Source of the DNA: Stenotrophomonas rhizophila | Lineage (GTDB): Bacteria; Pseudomonadota; Gammaproteobacteria; Xanthomonadales; Xanthomonadaceae | Reading direction: 5' to 3' | DNA length: 64,000 bases | NCBI RefSeq assembly: GCF_020857975.1 | Contig: NZ_JACWUO010000007.1 | Span: 124,001 to 188,000 of the forward strand | Shown here: piece after piece, positions 16,698-25,938 of the stretch | Layout: each line of letters starts with the position of its first letter | How positions within the stretch are numbered: the first letter of the stretch is position 1 | Made by a program: the position numbers and the translations under genes | The notes under the pieces: model-generated | The model's input: only the letters and a program-made list of their open reading frames with translations | Database searches by the model: none | What the model was told of the DNA's origin: nothing

Positions 16698-17435
16698 TCA
16701 GGACAACGTGCGCCCGCCATCCACCCGCAGCGTATGCCCGGTGATGAACGGGGCGTCGGTGACCAGCCAGTACACCGCCTCGGCGATCTCCTCGACCGTA
16801 CCGGTGCGCGCCAGCGGGGTGCGGGCCAGCACCGCCTGCCGGGCGAAGTCGTCCTTGCCCTGTTCCGGCCACAGGATCGCGCCGGGGGCGACCGCGTTGA
16901 CCCGTACCTTGGGCGCCAGTTCCAGCGCCAGCGAGCGGGTCACCATTTCCAGCGCCGCCTTGGCCGCGCTGTAGACCGGGTGGTCGCGCATCGGCTGGCT
17001 GCCGTGCAGGTCGGTCAGGTTGACGATGCAGCCCTGGTGCCGGCGCAGCTGCGGCGCGGCGGCCTGGGCCAGCAGCAGCGGCGCGCGGGCGTTGACCGCG
17101 AACAGGTCGTCCCAGTGTTCGGCGCTGATCTGGCCAAGCAGGGTGGGGTAGAAATTGGACGCGTTGTTGACCAGCGCATCGAGCCGCCCGAACTGGGCCA
17201 CGGTCTGCTCGACCAGGTCGGGCAGGGCCTGCGCGTCGCGCAGGTCGGCCTGCAGCGCCAGCACGCTGCCGGGGCGCAGCATGTCCAGGTCGAAGGCCAT
17301 CTGCTGCAGCTCGGCGGTGGAGTTATGCGCGTGCAGCACCACCGACCAGCCACAGGCGTGGAACTGGCGGGCGATGGCCGCGCCGATCCGGCGGGCGCTG
17401 CCGGTGATCAGCACGACGGGGGTGACCTCGGTCAT
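16698..17435 (-). CDS. Pteridine reductase, short-chain dehydrogenase family
   Basis: A 245-aa SDR whose glycine motif is TGSARRIG, the TGxxxRxG form that marks pteridine reductases (PTR1/FolM-like) rather than ordinary SDRs. NNASNFYPT, the catalytic Tyr-Lys in YSAAKAALE and the C-terminal TGHTLRVDGGRTL are present. Members reduce biopterin, dihydrofolate or dihydromonapterin with NADPH. Proximity to folK supports a role in folate or pterin metabolism; whether the substrate is dihydromonapterin (FolM) is not decided by sequence. Cytoplasmic. Confidence 0.9.
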   Translation of the reverse strand: MTEVTPVVLITGSARRIGAAIARQFHACGWSVVLHAHNSTAELQQMAFDLDMLRPGSVLALQADLRDAQALPDLVEQTVAQFGRLDALVNNASNFYPTLLGQISAEHWDDLFAVNARAPLLLAQAAAPQLRRHQGCIVNLTDLHGSQPMRDHPVYSAAKAALEMVTRSLALELAPKVRVNAVAPGAILWPEQGKDDFARQAVLARTPLARTGTVEEIAEAVYWLVTDAPFITGHTLRVDGGRTLS

Positions 17436-17491
17436 CGGGGGGTGCTCCGTGCTCGGCTATGCTGTGCATTGTCACCGCAATCGCCCGCCCC

Positions 17492-18676
17492 ATGCATTCC
17501 CCATTGCCTACCCCCGATACCGACGCGCTGGCCCACAGCGACCAGCTGGCTGCGGCGCTGCGCGCTGAAATCCTTGCCAACGGCGGTGCCATGCCGTTTG
17601 CGCGGTTCATGGAACTGAGCCTGTATACGCCCGGCCTGGGCTATTACAGCGCCGGCGCCAGCAAGTTCGGTGCATCGGGCGATTTCACCACCGCGCCGGA
17701 ACTGGGCCCGCTGTTCGCCGCCACGCTGGCCAATGCGATCGCCCCGGTGATGCAGCAGCTGGGCCCGCAGGCCCGTTTCATGGAGCTGGGCGGCGGCAGC
17801 GGCGCCTTCGCCGAGGTGCTGCTCAAGCGCATGCTGGAACTGGACGCGCTGCCGGACCGCTACGCGATCCTGGAGCCCAGCGCGGACCTGCGGCAACGTC
17901 AGCGCGAACGCCTGGAGCAGGCATTGATCCCGCCGCTGTTTGCGCTGGTGGAATGGCTGGACGGCCCGTTCGACGACGACTGGGACGGCATGGTGTTCGC
18001 CAACGAGGTGATCGACGCGCTGCCCACGCCGCGCTTCCTGGCCCGCGATGGCATGGTCTACGAGGAAACCGTGGAGCTGGATGCCGATGGCGCCTTCATG
18101 CGCGGCGCGCAGCCGGCCGACGCCATGCTCAGCGCCGCGGTGCGGCACCTGGAACACTACCGCGGCAAGCCCTTCGCCGACGGTTACCGCTCCGAGCTGC
18201 TGCCGCAGCTGCCGTACTGGATCCAGGCGGTAGCCGGCGGCCTGCAGCGCGGCGCGATGTTGTTCATCGACTACGGCTACCCGCGCAACGAGTTCTACCT
18301 GGACGAGCGCGACGACGGTACCGTGCGCGCGTTCTACCGCCACCAGGTCCACAACGACCTGTACCGCTGGCCCGGCCTGCAGGACCTGACCGCCTCGGTG
18401 GATTTCACCGCGCTGGCCGAGGCCGGCACCGGCGCCGGCTTCGAGCTCGCCGGCTACTGCACCCAGGCCAGTTTCCTGCTCGGCAACGGGCTGGACACGC
18501 TGCTGGAGCAGGCCGAGGCGCGCGTGGACGAGTTCGGCAAGGTGCGCCTGCGCGACCAGGTCAAGAAACTCACCCTGCCCACTGGCATGGGCGAACGCTT
18601 CCAGGTGATGGGTTTCCAGCGCGACGTGGACTTCGACGCGGCGTTCTTGCTCGGCGACCTGACCTGGAGGCTGTGA
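17492..18676 (+). CDS. SAM-dependent methyltransferase, NDUFAF7/DUF185 family
   Basis: The 394-aa protein has the family's N-terminal region with PFARFMELSLYTPGLGYYSAG, then GDFTTAPELGPLF, a SAM-binding GGGSGAFAEVLL and ANEVIDALPTPRF. Mitochondrial NDUFAF7 methylates an Arg of a complex I subunit; the bacterial relatives are not well characterised. The ATG at 17492 (MHSPLPTPDT) is chosen over one 33 bases earlier because the conserved part begins soon after it. A VanZ-like gene follows 1 base after the stop, so they are cotranscribed. Confidence 0.9.
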   Translation: MHSPLPTPDTDALAHSDQLAAALRAEILANGGAMPFARFMELSLYTPGLGYYSAGASKFGASGDFTTAPELGPLFAATLANAIAPVMQQLGPQARFMELGGGSGAFAEVLLKRMLELDALPDRYAILEPSADLRQRQRERLEQALIPPLFALVEWLDGPFDDDWDGMVFANEVIDALPTPRFLARDGMVYEETVELDADGAFMRGAQPADAMLSAAVRHLEHYRGKPFADGYRSELLPQLPYWIQAVAGGLQRGAMLFIDYGYPRNEFYLDERDDGTVRAFYRHQVHNDLYRWPGLQDLTASVDFTALAEAGTGAGFELAGYCTQASFLLGNGLDTLLEQAEARVDEFGKVRLRDQVKKLTLPTGMGERFQVMGFQRDVDFDAAFLLGDLTWRL

Positions 18677-18677
18677 G

Positions 18678-19067
18678 GTGGCCGCGACGGGGATGTTGAA
18701 ACCGTTGCGCTGGCCGCGGTTCTGGCTGGGCCTGTGGTGGGCCGGCATCGTGCTGGTCATCACCGTCTGCCTGATCCCGCCGCCGCCGCTGGACCTGCCG
18801 CCCAACAGCGACAAGATCGAGCATTTCCTCGCCTATTTCCTGTTGGCTGCCGCCGCGGTGCAGATCTACCGCAGCCGCGCGGCGCTGCTGTGGGCCGGCG
18901 TGGGCCTGGTCGGGCTGGGCGTGGGCATCGAGTTCGCGCAGGGCGCGCTGACCGCCCGCCGCATGGCCGACCCGGCCGATGCGCTGGCCAACAGCATCGG
19001 CGTGATCGCCGGCATGGCGGTGGTGTTCACCCCGTTGCGCGACCTGTTGCTGCGCCTGCGCGGGTGA
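18678..19067 (+). CDS. VanZ-like small membrane protein
   Basis: A 129-aa protein with four predicted membrane helices and the VanZ-family signature NSDKIEHFLAYFLLAA, followed by GIEFAQGALTARRMADPADALANSIG. VanZ itself raises teicoplanin resistance in enterococci; the role of chromosomal relatives in Gram-negatives is unknown. The start is taken as GTG at 18678, 1 base after the preceding stop; an ATG at 18693 is possible. Inner membrane. Confidence 0.85.
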   Translation: MAATGMLKPLRWPRFWLGLWWAGIVLVITVCLIPPPPLDLPPNSDKIEHFLAYFLLAAAAVQIYRSRAALLWAGVGLVGLGVGIEFAQGALTARRMADPADALANSIGVIAGMAVVFTPLRDLLLRLRG

Positions 19068-19113
19068 AGCATTGCCGGCTGCTTTCCCCACCGGCTACCA
19101 GCCAAGCGTCAAA

Positions 19114-19220
19114 GGCCTGGCGTGGGTGGGTTGGCGGGACCGTTGGGCGCCATGGATGGCGTCCACGAGCCCCCAAGGATGGGTTCACGGCGTGTCCCGC
19201 CAACCCACCCGCGCCAGGCC
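19114..19220. repeat. Long inverted-repeat intergenic element, copy 2
   Basis: Arms of 27 bases (19114-19140 and 19194-19220) pair throughout, with a single T/G wobble. The 53-base core aligns, on the opposite strand, with the core of the element at 3615-3725: both hold ACGCC, CCCATCC, GCTCGT, CGCCATCCATGGCG and AACG in the same order. The arms share no sequence with those of the first copy. No protein is encoded. Confidence 0.75.
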
Positions 19221-19272
19221 AAACCATGGCGACAACGGGAACCCGCTTTGGGCTTTGGGTGTTGTCCGAGGA

Positions 19273-19319
19273 GCCGGCCAGCGGCCGGCACTACCAGATG
19301 CCCACCGACGGTGGGCACC
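19273..19319. repeat. Two REP palindromes before the hexosaminidase stop
   Basis: GCCGGCC-agc-GGCCGGCACTAC (an inverted SMAG unit, 19273-19294) is followed by TGCCCACC-gac-GGTGGGCA (19299-19317). They lie at the 3' end of the minus-strand hexosaminidase gene. Confidence 0.75.
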
Positions 19320-19326
19320 CCTGTGA

Positions 19327-21657
19327 TCAGCGCGGAACCAGCGTCAGCTCGTCCAGCACCCACATCGTCGGCCGGGTATCGCCGGTGAAGCGCACGCACA
19401 GGTCCTGGCTGCCCTTCAGCGAGCGCGGCAGCGCCGCTTCCAGGGTGATGAAGCCATCGGCACCGGGCTTGGCCGGCAGCTTCACCGTGGCCAGCGGCTT
19501 GCCGTCGCACTGCCCGTTGAGGATGTCCATCTCGCCATGCGCGCTGCGCGCCGGGGCGAAGACCCGCTTGGGTTCGTCGTGGGCCAGCTGGAAGTAGTAC
19601 GGAATCTGCCCGGCGCGCACGCGCACCCTGGCGATGCCGTCCATGTCCGCGCCCTTCCACAACCAGCACGGGTTGAAGATGTTGACGTTGAAGATCGCCC
19701 GCGCGCCGTCGGCCGGGCCATCGTCTTCCAGCCGCAGCAGCAGCTGCCCTTCGCCCGGGCACAGGCCCAGTTGCTCGTCGCGGCGGCTGAGCAGCGCGGC
19801 GGCATCGAGATCGAAGCGGCTGGCCGCGGCGGCCAGTGGCTTGCCGTCGAAGAACGTGGCCGCCTGCAGCGCCACCGGCAGCGGCCGGGTCAGCGGCGCG
19901 ATGTAGCGCGGCGACTGCGCGGTAACCGCACTGCCGTCCACGCTGTAGTGGATGTCGTAGCCCAGCGGGGTGCGCAACGCCAGCGTGGCGGTGCCGGCCT
20001 TGCGGTCGTCACTGCTGTCCAGTTCAACCTGGAACGGCGTCTGCGCGTAGGCGATGCCCATCGCCTGCCAGCGTTGCAGCTGGGTCGGCAGGCGCGCCAG
20101 GAAGTCGGCATAGTCGCGGCGTCCACGCGGCGACCAGCCGGTTTCGGCCACCGCGGCCAGGCGCGGGAACAGGTTGTGCTGCAGGCGCGCGTAGCTGCGC
20201 GTGTGCTCGGTGAACATGTTGGCCTGCAGGCCGAGGATGTGGTGCTGCTTGTCGGCGGCCAATGCGCCGGGTACCGGCTCGAAGCCGTATACGCGTTCCA
20301 GCGGGATGCTGGCCGGGCGGCCCGGCGGCTCGTTGCTGGAATTGGTCTGCAGGTAATCCATGTACATGTCGGTGACCGGCGACATCACCACGTCGTGGCC
20401 TTCGCTGGCCGCCTTCAGGCCGCCTTCGGTGCCGCGCCAGGACATCACCGTGGCTTCCGGCGGCAGGCCGCCTTCCAGGATCTCGTCCCAGCCGATCAGG
20501 CGCCGGTCGTGCTGCTCCAGGAATTTCTCCAGGCGCTTGATGATGTGGCTCTGCATTTCCATCTCATCGCCCGCACCGACCTGGCGCATGCGCGCCTGCA
20601 CCCGCGCCGAGGCTTCCCACTGGTCCTTGACCGCCTCGTCGCCGCCGACGTGCACGTACTTGGCCGGGAACAGGGTGATCACTTCTTCCAGCACGTTTTC
20701 CAGGAAGGTGAGCGTGCTTTCCTCGGTGTTGAACAGGTTCGGGAACACGCCCCATTCGCTCAGCGGTTCGAGCGGGGTGTCCAGCGTGCCCAGTTCGGGA
20801 TAGGCGGCGATCGCGGCGGTGGCATGGCCGGGCACGTCGATTTCCGGGATGACCTGGATATGGCGTGCAGCTGCATAGGCGATCACCTCGCGGATCTGGT
20901 CTTGGGTGTAGAAACCGCAGTACGGGCGTTCGGCGCCGGTGGCCGGGTCGCGGCCGCCATCGCCGGCCGGGATCCGGCAGCTGCCGACCGCGGTCAGCCG
21001 GGGATAGCGCTTGATTTCCATGCGCCAGCCCTGGTCATCGGTGAGATGCCAATGGAAGGTGTTGAGCTTCTGCTCGGCCATCGCATCGAGCACATGCTTG
21101 ATTTCGTCCAGGCTCTGGAAGTGGCGGGCCGAATCGAGCATCAGTCCGCGCCAGCTGAAACGCGGCGCGTCCTCGATGCGCAGCGCCGGCAGGGTGCCGC
21201 CATTGCCGGCGGTGAGCAGCTGGGACACGGTGGCCGCGCCGTAGAACAGGCCGGCTTCGGTGGCGGCCTGTACGGTGACGCCGTCGCCGTTGGAATGCAG
21301 TTGGTAGCCCTCGGCGCCGGTCTTGAGCGCGCCGTCGAGGACGAAGTTGATGCCATTCTTGCCACGCCCGTCGCGCACCTGCAGGGTCGGGCCGCCGCTG
21401 GCGTGCAGCAGGGCGCCGAACTGGCCGGCCACGCGTCGCGCAGCCTCGCCCCGGGCCCACACCGGGGTGCTGGCGGCCAGGGTGAACGCAGCGCCGTCCA
21501 GGCGTTCGACCTTGGCCGGCAGCGGGATCAACGGCAGCGTGTCGGGCAGGGCGCGCGGGCCCTGCGGCGCCTGCGCACCGGTGGCGTGCGCGAGCGGGCA
21601 CAGCGCCAGGGCCAAGGACAGCAGCGACAGCGAGGTACGACGGGTGCGGGTGTGCAT
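19327..21657 (-). CDS. Beta-N-acetylhexosaminidase, glycoside hydrolase family 20
   Basis: The 776-aa exported enzyme has a signal peptide (about residues 1-26), then an N-terminal GH20b-like domain. The catalytic (beta/alpha)8 barrel holds HWHLTDDQGWRMEIKRYP, HVGGDEAVKDQW with the catalytic Asp340-Glu341 pair, and SWRGTEGG. C-terminal beta domains include one with a chitobiase-like C-terminal region. It releases GlcNAc from chitooligosaccharides or N-glycans in the periplasm or outside. The ATG at 21657 with AAGGAA upstream is preferred over one 33 bases earlier. It lies downstream of a TonB-dependent receptor and a sugar kinase, which makes it the entry enzyme of the GlcNAc module. Confidence 0.93.
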   Translation of the reverse strand: MHTRTRRTSLSLLSLALALCPLAHATGAQAPQGPRALPDTLPLIPLPAKVERLDGAAFTLAASTPVWARGEAARRVAGQFGALLHASGGPTLQVRDGRGKNGINFVLDGALKTGAEGYQLHSNGDGVTVQAATEAGLFYGAATVSQLLTAGNGGTLPALRIEDAPRFSWRGLMLDSARHFQSLDEIKHVLDAMAEQKLNTFHWHLTDDQGWRMEIKRYPRLTAVGSCRIPAGDGGRDPATGAERPYCGFYTQDQIREVIAYAAARHIQVIPEIDVPGHATAAIAAYPELGTLDTPLEPLSEWGVFPNLFNTEESTLTFLENVLEEVITLFPAKYVHVGGDEAVKDQWEASARVQARMRQVGAGDEMEMQSHIIKRLEKFLEQHDRRLIGWDEILEGGLPPEATVMSWRGTEGGLKAASEGHDVVMSPVTDMYMDYLQTNSSNEPPGRPASIPLERVYGFEPVPGALAADKQHHILGLQANMFTEHTRSYARLQHNLFPRLAAVAETGWSPRGRRDYADFLARLPTQLQRWQAMGIAYAQTPFQVELDSSDDRKAGTATLALRTPLGYDIHYSVDGSAVTAQSPRYIAPLTRPLPVALQAATFFDGKPLAAAASRFDLDAAALLSRRDEQLGLCPGEGQLLLRLEDDGPADGARAIFNVNIFNPCWLWKGADMDGIARVRVRAGQIPYYFQLAHDEPKRVFAPARSAHGEMDILNGQCDGKPLATVKLPAKPGADGFITLEAALPRSLKGSQDLCVRFTGDTRPTMWVLDELTLVPR

Positions 21658-21693
21658 CGGGTCATTCCTTTGTAGCGAATCGGGTTCCACCTG

Positions 21694-21725
21694 TGAAACG
21701 GGCCCGGAAATCCGGGCCCGTTTCA
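21694..21725 (-). terminator. Perfect 15-bp hairpin between receptor and hexosaminidase genes
   Basis: TGAAACGGGCCCGGA pairs with TCCGGGCCCGTTTCA across two bases. It follows the receptor stop by 25 bases and precedes the hexosaminidase start by 36. There is no T run outside the stem on the minus strand, so it may lower downstream expression or protect the upstream mRNA end rather than end transcription fully. Confidence 0.6.
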
Positions 21726-21750
21726 GGTGTGCAGCGTGTTACCGCGGCGA

Positions 21751-24465
21751 TCAGTACTTGAAGCGGAAGTTCAGATAGTACTGGCGGCCGTTGGAGTAGA
21801 ACGAGGTCGGGATCAACGCGCTCTGGTAGTACTTGTAGGTCGGGTTGTTGAGGTTCAGGCCATCCAGGCTAATGCTCAGCCAGTCGGTGGCCTTGTAGCT
21901 CAGCGACGCCGACAGCGTGCCGAAGTCGTCCTGGTAGTACGGGTTGGTACCGGACAGGCTGATCAGGAACGAGGAACGGCGGGTGTAGCTGACGCGGGCG
22001 CCGAAGCGTTCGTTCTCGAAGTAGGCACCCACGTTGTAGGTGTTCTTCGAGGTGCCCAGCAGGTTGTGGGTGCCATCGGCCCAGGTGTGGTTGGTCTTGC
22101 CATTGGCGTAGGTGTAGTTGGCGTTGACGCCGAAGTACTCGCCGATCGGCTGCTCGTAGGCCACTTCCACGCCGGTGACCTGCCCATCGGCATTGATCGG
22201 GGTGGAGATGTCGTAGGTTTCAAGCTGGTTGGTCAGTTCGCTGAAGAGCTGGCGCTGGACCACGTCGAAGGCGATGTAGTCCTTCAGGCGCATATGGTAC
22301 GCGCCCAGCGACAACAGGCCGCGCGGCATGAAGTACCACTCCAGGTTGGCATCCAGGTTGCTGGACAGGGTCGGCTTCAGGTCGGGGTTGCCGCCACCGC
22401 CGGTCTTGTTCAGGTCCGAACCCCACGAGGACGCACCCAGTGCCGAGTAGTCCGGCAGGGTCTGGGTCTGCGACGCGGCCACACGCAGCACCAGGTCATC
22501 GTCCAGATCGAACTTGATGTTGGCGCTCGGCAGCACGCGGTCGTGCTTGTTCTCGAAGGCCTGGCGCTGCCACATGCCGAACAGGCTCCGTACGTCGGCG
22601 CGGGCCGGATCGCTGACGGCCAGGTAGGTGTCGATGTCCTGCTTGATGTTGACGTAGCGCAGGCCGATGTTGCCGCTCCACCAGTCACCGGCGAAGTTGG
22701 CCTGCACGTAACCGGCGAAGTTCTTTTCCTTCACCTTCCACTCTGCGCCGTAGTTGTGGCGGCCGTCGGGACCGTCGTTGCCGGCCAGCCAGGTCGAGTT
22801 GTTGACGATGGCGTTCTGCAGCGCATCGGGGGTGTAATACCAGATGTTGCGCGGGAAGCTGCCGCCCACGCTGCTGGCGAAGTTGCCCGGGTACTGCCCG
22901 GTGGCGCTGCCGCGCAGCGCGGACCAGATGTCGCCCGGGCTGGCGCCTTCCGGCGACAGGGCTTCACGTTCGTGGTCGGCGAAGCGCAGGCCGAAGTCGA
23001 TCGAGCTCAGCGTGCCACCGTTGCTGAAGTACTGGTTGAAATCCAGCGACGCCCAGTCTTCCTTGTCCTCTGCCTTGACCAGCTGGTTGCCCCAGGTGCC
23101 GAAGCTGCTGACGCCGGCTTCGCTGAGGTCGCCACCGATGTTCCAGTCGACCGGGGAGCCGGCGCCGTGGCTGGCGTAAGACGCGCCGCCACCCTGGCCG
23201 ACGGTGACTTCGGCGATGAACTGTCGCGGGGTTTCGCCGGTGCCCTTGGTGGTGCCGGCCTGGAACTTCGCGCTCAGGTTGTCGTTGATCTGCCAATCCG
23301 CATCGAAGGTGACGTAGCTGGTCTTGGCCTTGGCCTCGCGGTAGATCATGTCGTACACGCCGTAGTTCGTACCGGGGACGCCGGTGTACGTCGCGTTGGT
23401 GATCACGCCGTCGACCACGGTGTAACCCGGGTCCGGGGCCTGGGTCCGGCCGAAGCCGCTGCCGAACATCATGAAGTTGCGGTTGTAGTTGTTCGCTTCC
23501 AGTTCGGACGTGAAGCCACTCAGGCCCAGGGTCAGCGTGTCGATCGGCTTCCACTGCAGCGTGACCATGCCACCCTTGCGCTTGCGGGTCTGCTCGAACA
23601 GGGTCGAACCCAGCAGGCCGGGAATGGACAGGCCTTCCAGGTCCGGACGCGGCGCCTGCAGGAACTGGCCCGGATTGGCCGGATCGGGAATGCCGGCGAC
23701 GACCGGATCGGTCGCCTTGAGCGCGAAGAAGCCGCCCGGGATTTCCTGCGCTTCACGGCGCAGTTCGCGCTCCTGGTAGAAGCCCTGCACCAGCACGCCG
23801 AAGGTGTTGGCGTCGTTCTTGTAGTTGAACAGGGCCGAGTACTGCGGATCGGTCGAGTCGGCCTGGTCCGAGCGCACGGCGCCGATCGATGCTTCGGCCG
23901 TGAACTGCTTGGCGAACTGCAGCGGAGTACGGGTGATGATGTTGACGGTACCGGTGGTGCCGCCGTCCTGCAGCTTGGCCTGCGAGGACTTGTTCACTTC
24001 CACCGAGCTGACCAGCTCGGACGGCAGCAGCGAATAGCTGACGCTGCGGCCCACGTTGTTGCCCTGGCTGAGCACGAACCAGTCGGCGGAGCCGACGCTG
24101 TGGCCGTTGATCAGGGTCTGGGTCAGGCTCGGGCTGGTGCCGCGCAGGCTGACGCGGTCGGCTTCATCGAAACCGCCTTCATCGGCGCTGGACGAACTGA
24201 TGTTCACGCCGGGCACGCGCTGCAGCGTATCGGCCACGTTGTGCGCGGGCAGCTTGCCCACGTCCTCGGCGGTGACCACTTCCAGGCGCGCATTGGCTTC
24301 GCGCTTGGTATCGAGCGACTTCTCCATCGAACCGCGGATGCCGGTGACCTGGATGGTGTCCAGGTCGGTTGCGGCCGGCGTGGTGGCGGGGGCTTGCTGC
24401 GCGTTGGCGCTGAAGGCGAGGCAGCTGACGATCGCTGCGCAAAGCAGGGTCTTGCGGGTGTTCAT
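21751..24465 (-). CDS. TonB-dependent outer-membrane receptor, GlcNAc/chitin-oligosaccharide locus
   Basis: A 904-aa protein with a signal peptide (MNTRKTLLCAAIVSCLAFSAN..., cut near ANA). The TonB box region is TDLDTIQVTGIRGSMEKSL, the plug domain has VADTLQRVPGVNI, and the large barrel ends in the C-terminal aromatic strand QYYLNFRFKY. The GIRGSMEKSLDTKREA opening is typical of the xanthomonad carbohydrate receptors found in CUT loci. The neighbours are GH20, sugar kinase and nag genes, so import of GlcNAc or its oligomers is the likely job. The ATG at 24465 has GAGGAGAG upstream. A 134-base gap separates it from the kinase gene on the same strand. Confidence 0.92.
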   Translation of the reverse strand: MNTRKTLLCAAIVSCLAFSANAQQAPATTPAATDLDTIQVTGIRGSMEKSLDTKREANARLEVVTAEDVGKLPAHNVADTLQRVPGVNISSSSADEGGFDEADRVSLRGTSPSLTQTLINGHSVGSADWFVLSQGNNVGRSVSYSLLPSELVSSVEVNKSSQAKLQDGGTTGTVNIITRTPLQFAKQFTAEASIGAVRSDQADSTDPQYSALFNYKNDANTFGVLVQGFYQERELRREAQEIPGGFFALKATDPVVAGIPDPANPGQFLQAPRPDLEGLSIPGLLGSTLFEQTRKRKGGMVTLQWKPIDTLTLGLSGFTSELEANNYNRNFMMFGSGFGRTQAPDPGYTVVDGVITNATYTGVPGTNYGVYDMIYREAKAKTSYVTFDADWQINDNLSAKFQAGTTKGTGETPRQFIAEVTVGQGGGASYASHGAGSPVDWNIGGDLSEAGVSSFGTWGNQLVKAEDKEDWASLDFNQYFSNGGTLSSIDFGLRFADHEREALSPEGASPGDIWSALRGSATGQYPGNFASSVGGSFPRNIWYYTPDALQNAIVNNSTWLAGNDGPDGRHNYGAEWKVKEKNFAGYVQANFAGDWWSGNIGLRYVNIKQDIDTYLAVSDPARADVRSLFGMWQRQAFENKHDRVLPSANIKFDLDDDLVLRVAASQTQTLPDYSALGASSWGSDLNKTGGGGNPDLKPTLSSNLDANLEWYFMPRGLLSLGAYHMRLKDYIAFDVVQRQLFSELTNQLETYDISTPINADGQVTGVEVAYEQPIGEYFGVNANYTYANGKTNHTWADGTHNLLGTSKNTYNVGAYFENERFGARVSYTRRSSFLISLSGTNPYYQDDFGTLSASLSYKATDWLSISLDGLNLNNPTYKYYQSALIPTSFYSNGRQYYLNFRFKY

Positions 24466-24599
24466 GATGTCTCTCCTCATCACTCGATGGTCGCCGGCTG
24501 CGGCGTTCGTTTTTGCGGTTGCGTTGGCCTGCGCGGAGCACATCCCGCGCGGTGTGGTGCCAGGTGTTGCGTACTGCGTTTTCGGTGCGGCCCGATCGA

Positions 24600-25619
24600 T
24601 CAGGCGTCCAGACGGCCCAGGTACCAGCTGGCAGCGCCGATCACGCCCAGCTGCCCGTGCTCGACCACTTTCACGGGAATGCGTTCCAGCGCCTCGCGCA
24701 TCGGCCCCTTGTTGAGGAAGCGTTCGACGAAAGTGCTGTTCAACAGGAAGTCGCGGATCTGCGGCAGGATCCCGCCGGCCAGGTAGACCCCGCCGGTGCT
24801 GCCGTACTGCAGCGCCATGTCGCCGATCGCACCGCCGAGCAGCCCGCAGAACACTTCCAGGCTCTGCCGCGCCAGTGCATCCTGGTCGGCCATGGCCGCG
24901 GCGGTGATCGCATCGGGGGTGGACAAGCTGGGCGCCTGGCCGTGCAACGCGCACAGCGCGCGGTACAGGTTGATCAGGCCCGGGCCGGACAGCGCGTGCT
25001 CGACCGACACATGCGAGCGTTCGCCCAGCATCTGCCGCACGATCGCCATTTCCAGCTCGGTGGTGGTGGCCAGGGTCGGCTGGCCGGCCTCGGTGGCCAG
25101 TACCACCGCGCCGTGCGCGGTCGGAATCCATACCGCCGCGCCCAGCCCGGTGCCGGGGCCGACCACCAGGGTCGGGCCGCGCGGGGCGGTGGCCGGGCCG
25201 GTCAGCTGCAGCACGCCGCTGGCATCGACCTGGGCGGCGGCATAGGCCACCGCTTCGAAGTCGTTGACGATGTACACCTGGTCCAGGCCCAGGTCGCGTT
25301 CGATCTGCCGCGCCGACAGCGGCCACGGCAGGTTGGCGGTGATCACCGTACCGTCGGCGCGGGCGACCCCGGCGGTGGCCACCACGCAGTGCGCCGGGCG
25401 CGCGCCGCCGGCCAGGAACTCGGCCAGGATCGCGCTCAGGTGCGGGTAGTCGGCATTGCGGAACTTGCGGTACTCCAGCACCTGCACCGGATGGGACGGG
25501 TCCTGGCTGGCCTGGACCCGGGCCACCCGTACATGCGTGCCGCCCACGTCGGCGGCCAGGAACGGCGGCACCGCGGCGGGCAGGGCATGGGCCGGTACAG
25601 AGTGGGCAGCTGCGGTCAC
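24600..25619 (-). CDS. nagK: Glucokinase-family sugar kinase, probable GlcNAc kinase
   Basis: The 339-aa product has LAADVGGTHVRVARV (phosphate-binding), NDFEAVAYAA, VGPGTGLGAAVW and a C-terminal GGVYLAGGI, the glucokinase (Glk) family layout. In the xanthomonad and Shewanella GlcNAc pathways, GlcNAc enters unphosphorylated through NagP and needs a dedicated kinase. Position makes this gene the candidate, but a true glucokinase function is possible. The start is a GTG with AAGGGAG five bases upstream. It is divergent from nagP, with LacI-type operator-like palindromes between. Confidence 0.8.
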   Translation of the reverse strand: MTAAAHSVPAHALPAAVPPFLAADVGGTHVRVARVQASQDPSHPVQVLEYRKFRNADYPHLSAILAEFLAGGARPAHCVVATAGVARADGTVITANLPWPLSARQIERDLGLDQVYIVNDFEAVAYAAAQVDASGVLQLTGPATAPRGPTLVVGPGTGLGAAVWIPTAHGAVVLATEAGQPTLATTTELEMAIVRQMLGERSHVSVEHALSGPGLINLYRALCALHGQAPSLSTPDAITAAAMADQDALARQSLEVFCGLLGGAIGDMALQYGSTGGVYLAGGILPQIRDFLLNSTFVERFLNKGPMREALERIPVKVVEHGQLGVIGAASWYLGRLDA

Positions 25620-25689
25620 ACGGACTCCCTTGGGGCGGTTGCGTGGCCAGGGGGGAACCCGGCGATTGAGGCGGAGTCTGTAATCGTTC

Positions 25690-25703
25690 TGACAACGATG
25701 TCA
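25690..25703. promoter_or_regulatory. Probable NagR operator near nagK
   Basis: TGACAACGATGTCA is a palindrome with a CG centre and TGACA/TGTCA half-sites, the form expected of a LacI-family regulator. It lies 71 bases before the nagK start in the nagK-nagP control region. The whole 372-base gap between the two starts (25620-25991) contains no gene. Confidence 0.65.
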
Positions 25704-25752
25704 ACGATAAACACAGACTTTCGATGTTGCGTCGCAGCGGGCCGCTGGCGGA

Positions 25753-25764
25753 GAAAACGTTTTC
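25753..25764. promoter_or_regulatory. CG-centred perfect palindrome in the nag control region
   Basis: GAAAACGTTTTC is a 12-base perfect palindrome, of the shape used by LacI/PurR-type repressors but with half-sites different from the TGACA sites on either side. A weaker relative, GTTTTCGCAAAC, lies at 25781-25792. A second LacI-type factor could bind here. Confidence 0.4.
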
Positions 25765-25924
25765 ATCCCGTCCTCGGCATGTTTTCGCAAACCCTTTGAT
25801 GGCAGGGGGTAAGCCAGGGCTCGCGCGGCAACCCGGTTGATTTTGCGCAGGTGCAGCACGCTGTCGAACCGATAGCCAACATCATCGAGTTGTTGACAAA
25901 GCCATGGGTGGCGAAGAATAAATG

Positions 25925-25938
25925 TGACAACGTTGTTC
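25925..25938. promoter_or_regulatory. Probable NagR operator overlapping the nagP promoter
   Basis: TGACAACGTTGTTC contains the 10-base perfect palindrome ACAACGTTGT and matches the site at 25690-25703 in its left half. Just upstream are TTGACA (25893-25898) and AATAAA (25917-25922) with an 18-base spacer, a plausible promoter. The palindrome would lie at its start point, fitting repression of nagP. Confidence 0.6.

Noticed and set aside
24466..25704. Fusion of the TonB-dependent receptor to a long N-terminal region in the same open frame
   Set aside because: The upstream part is the glucokinase gene read in another frame. The receptor has its own ribosome site, ATG and signal peptide at 24465.
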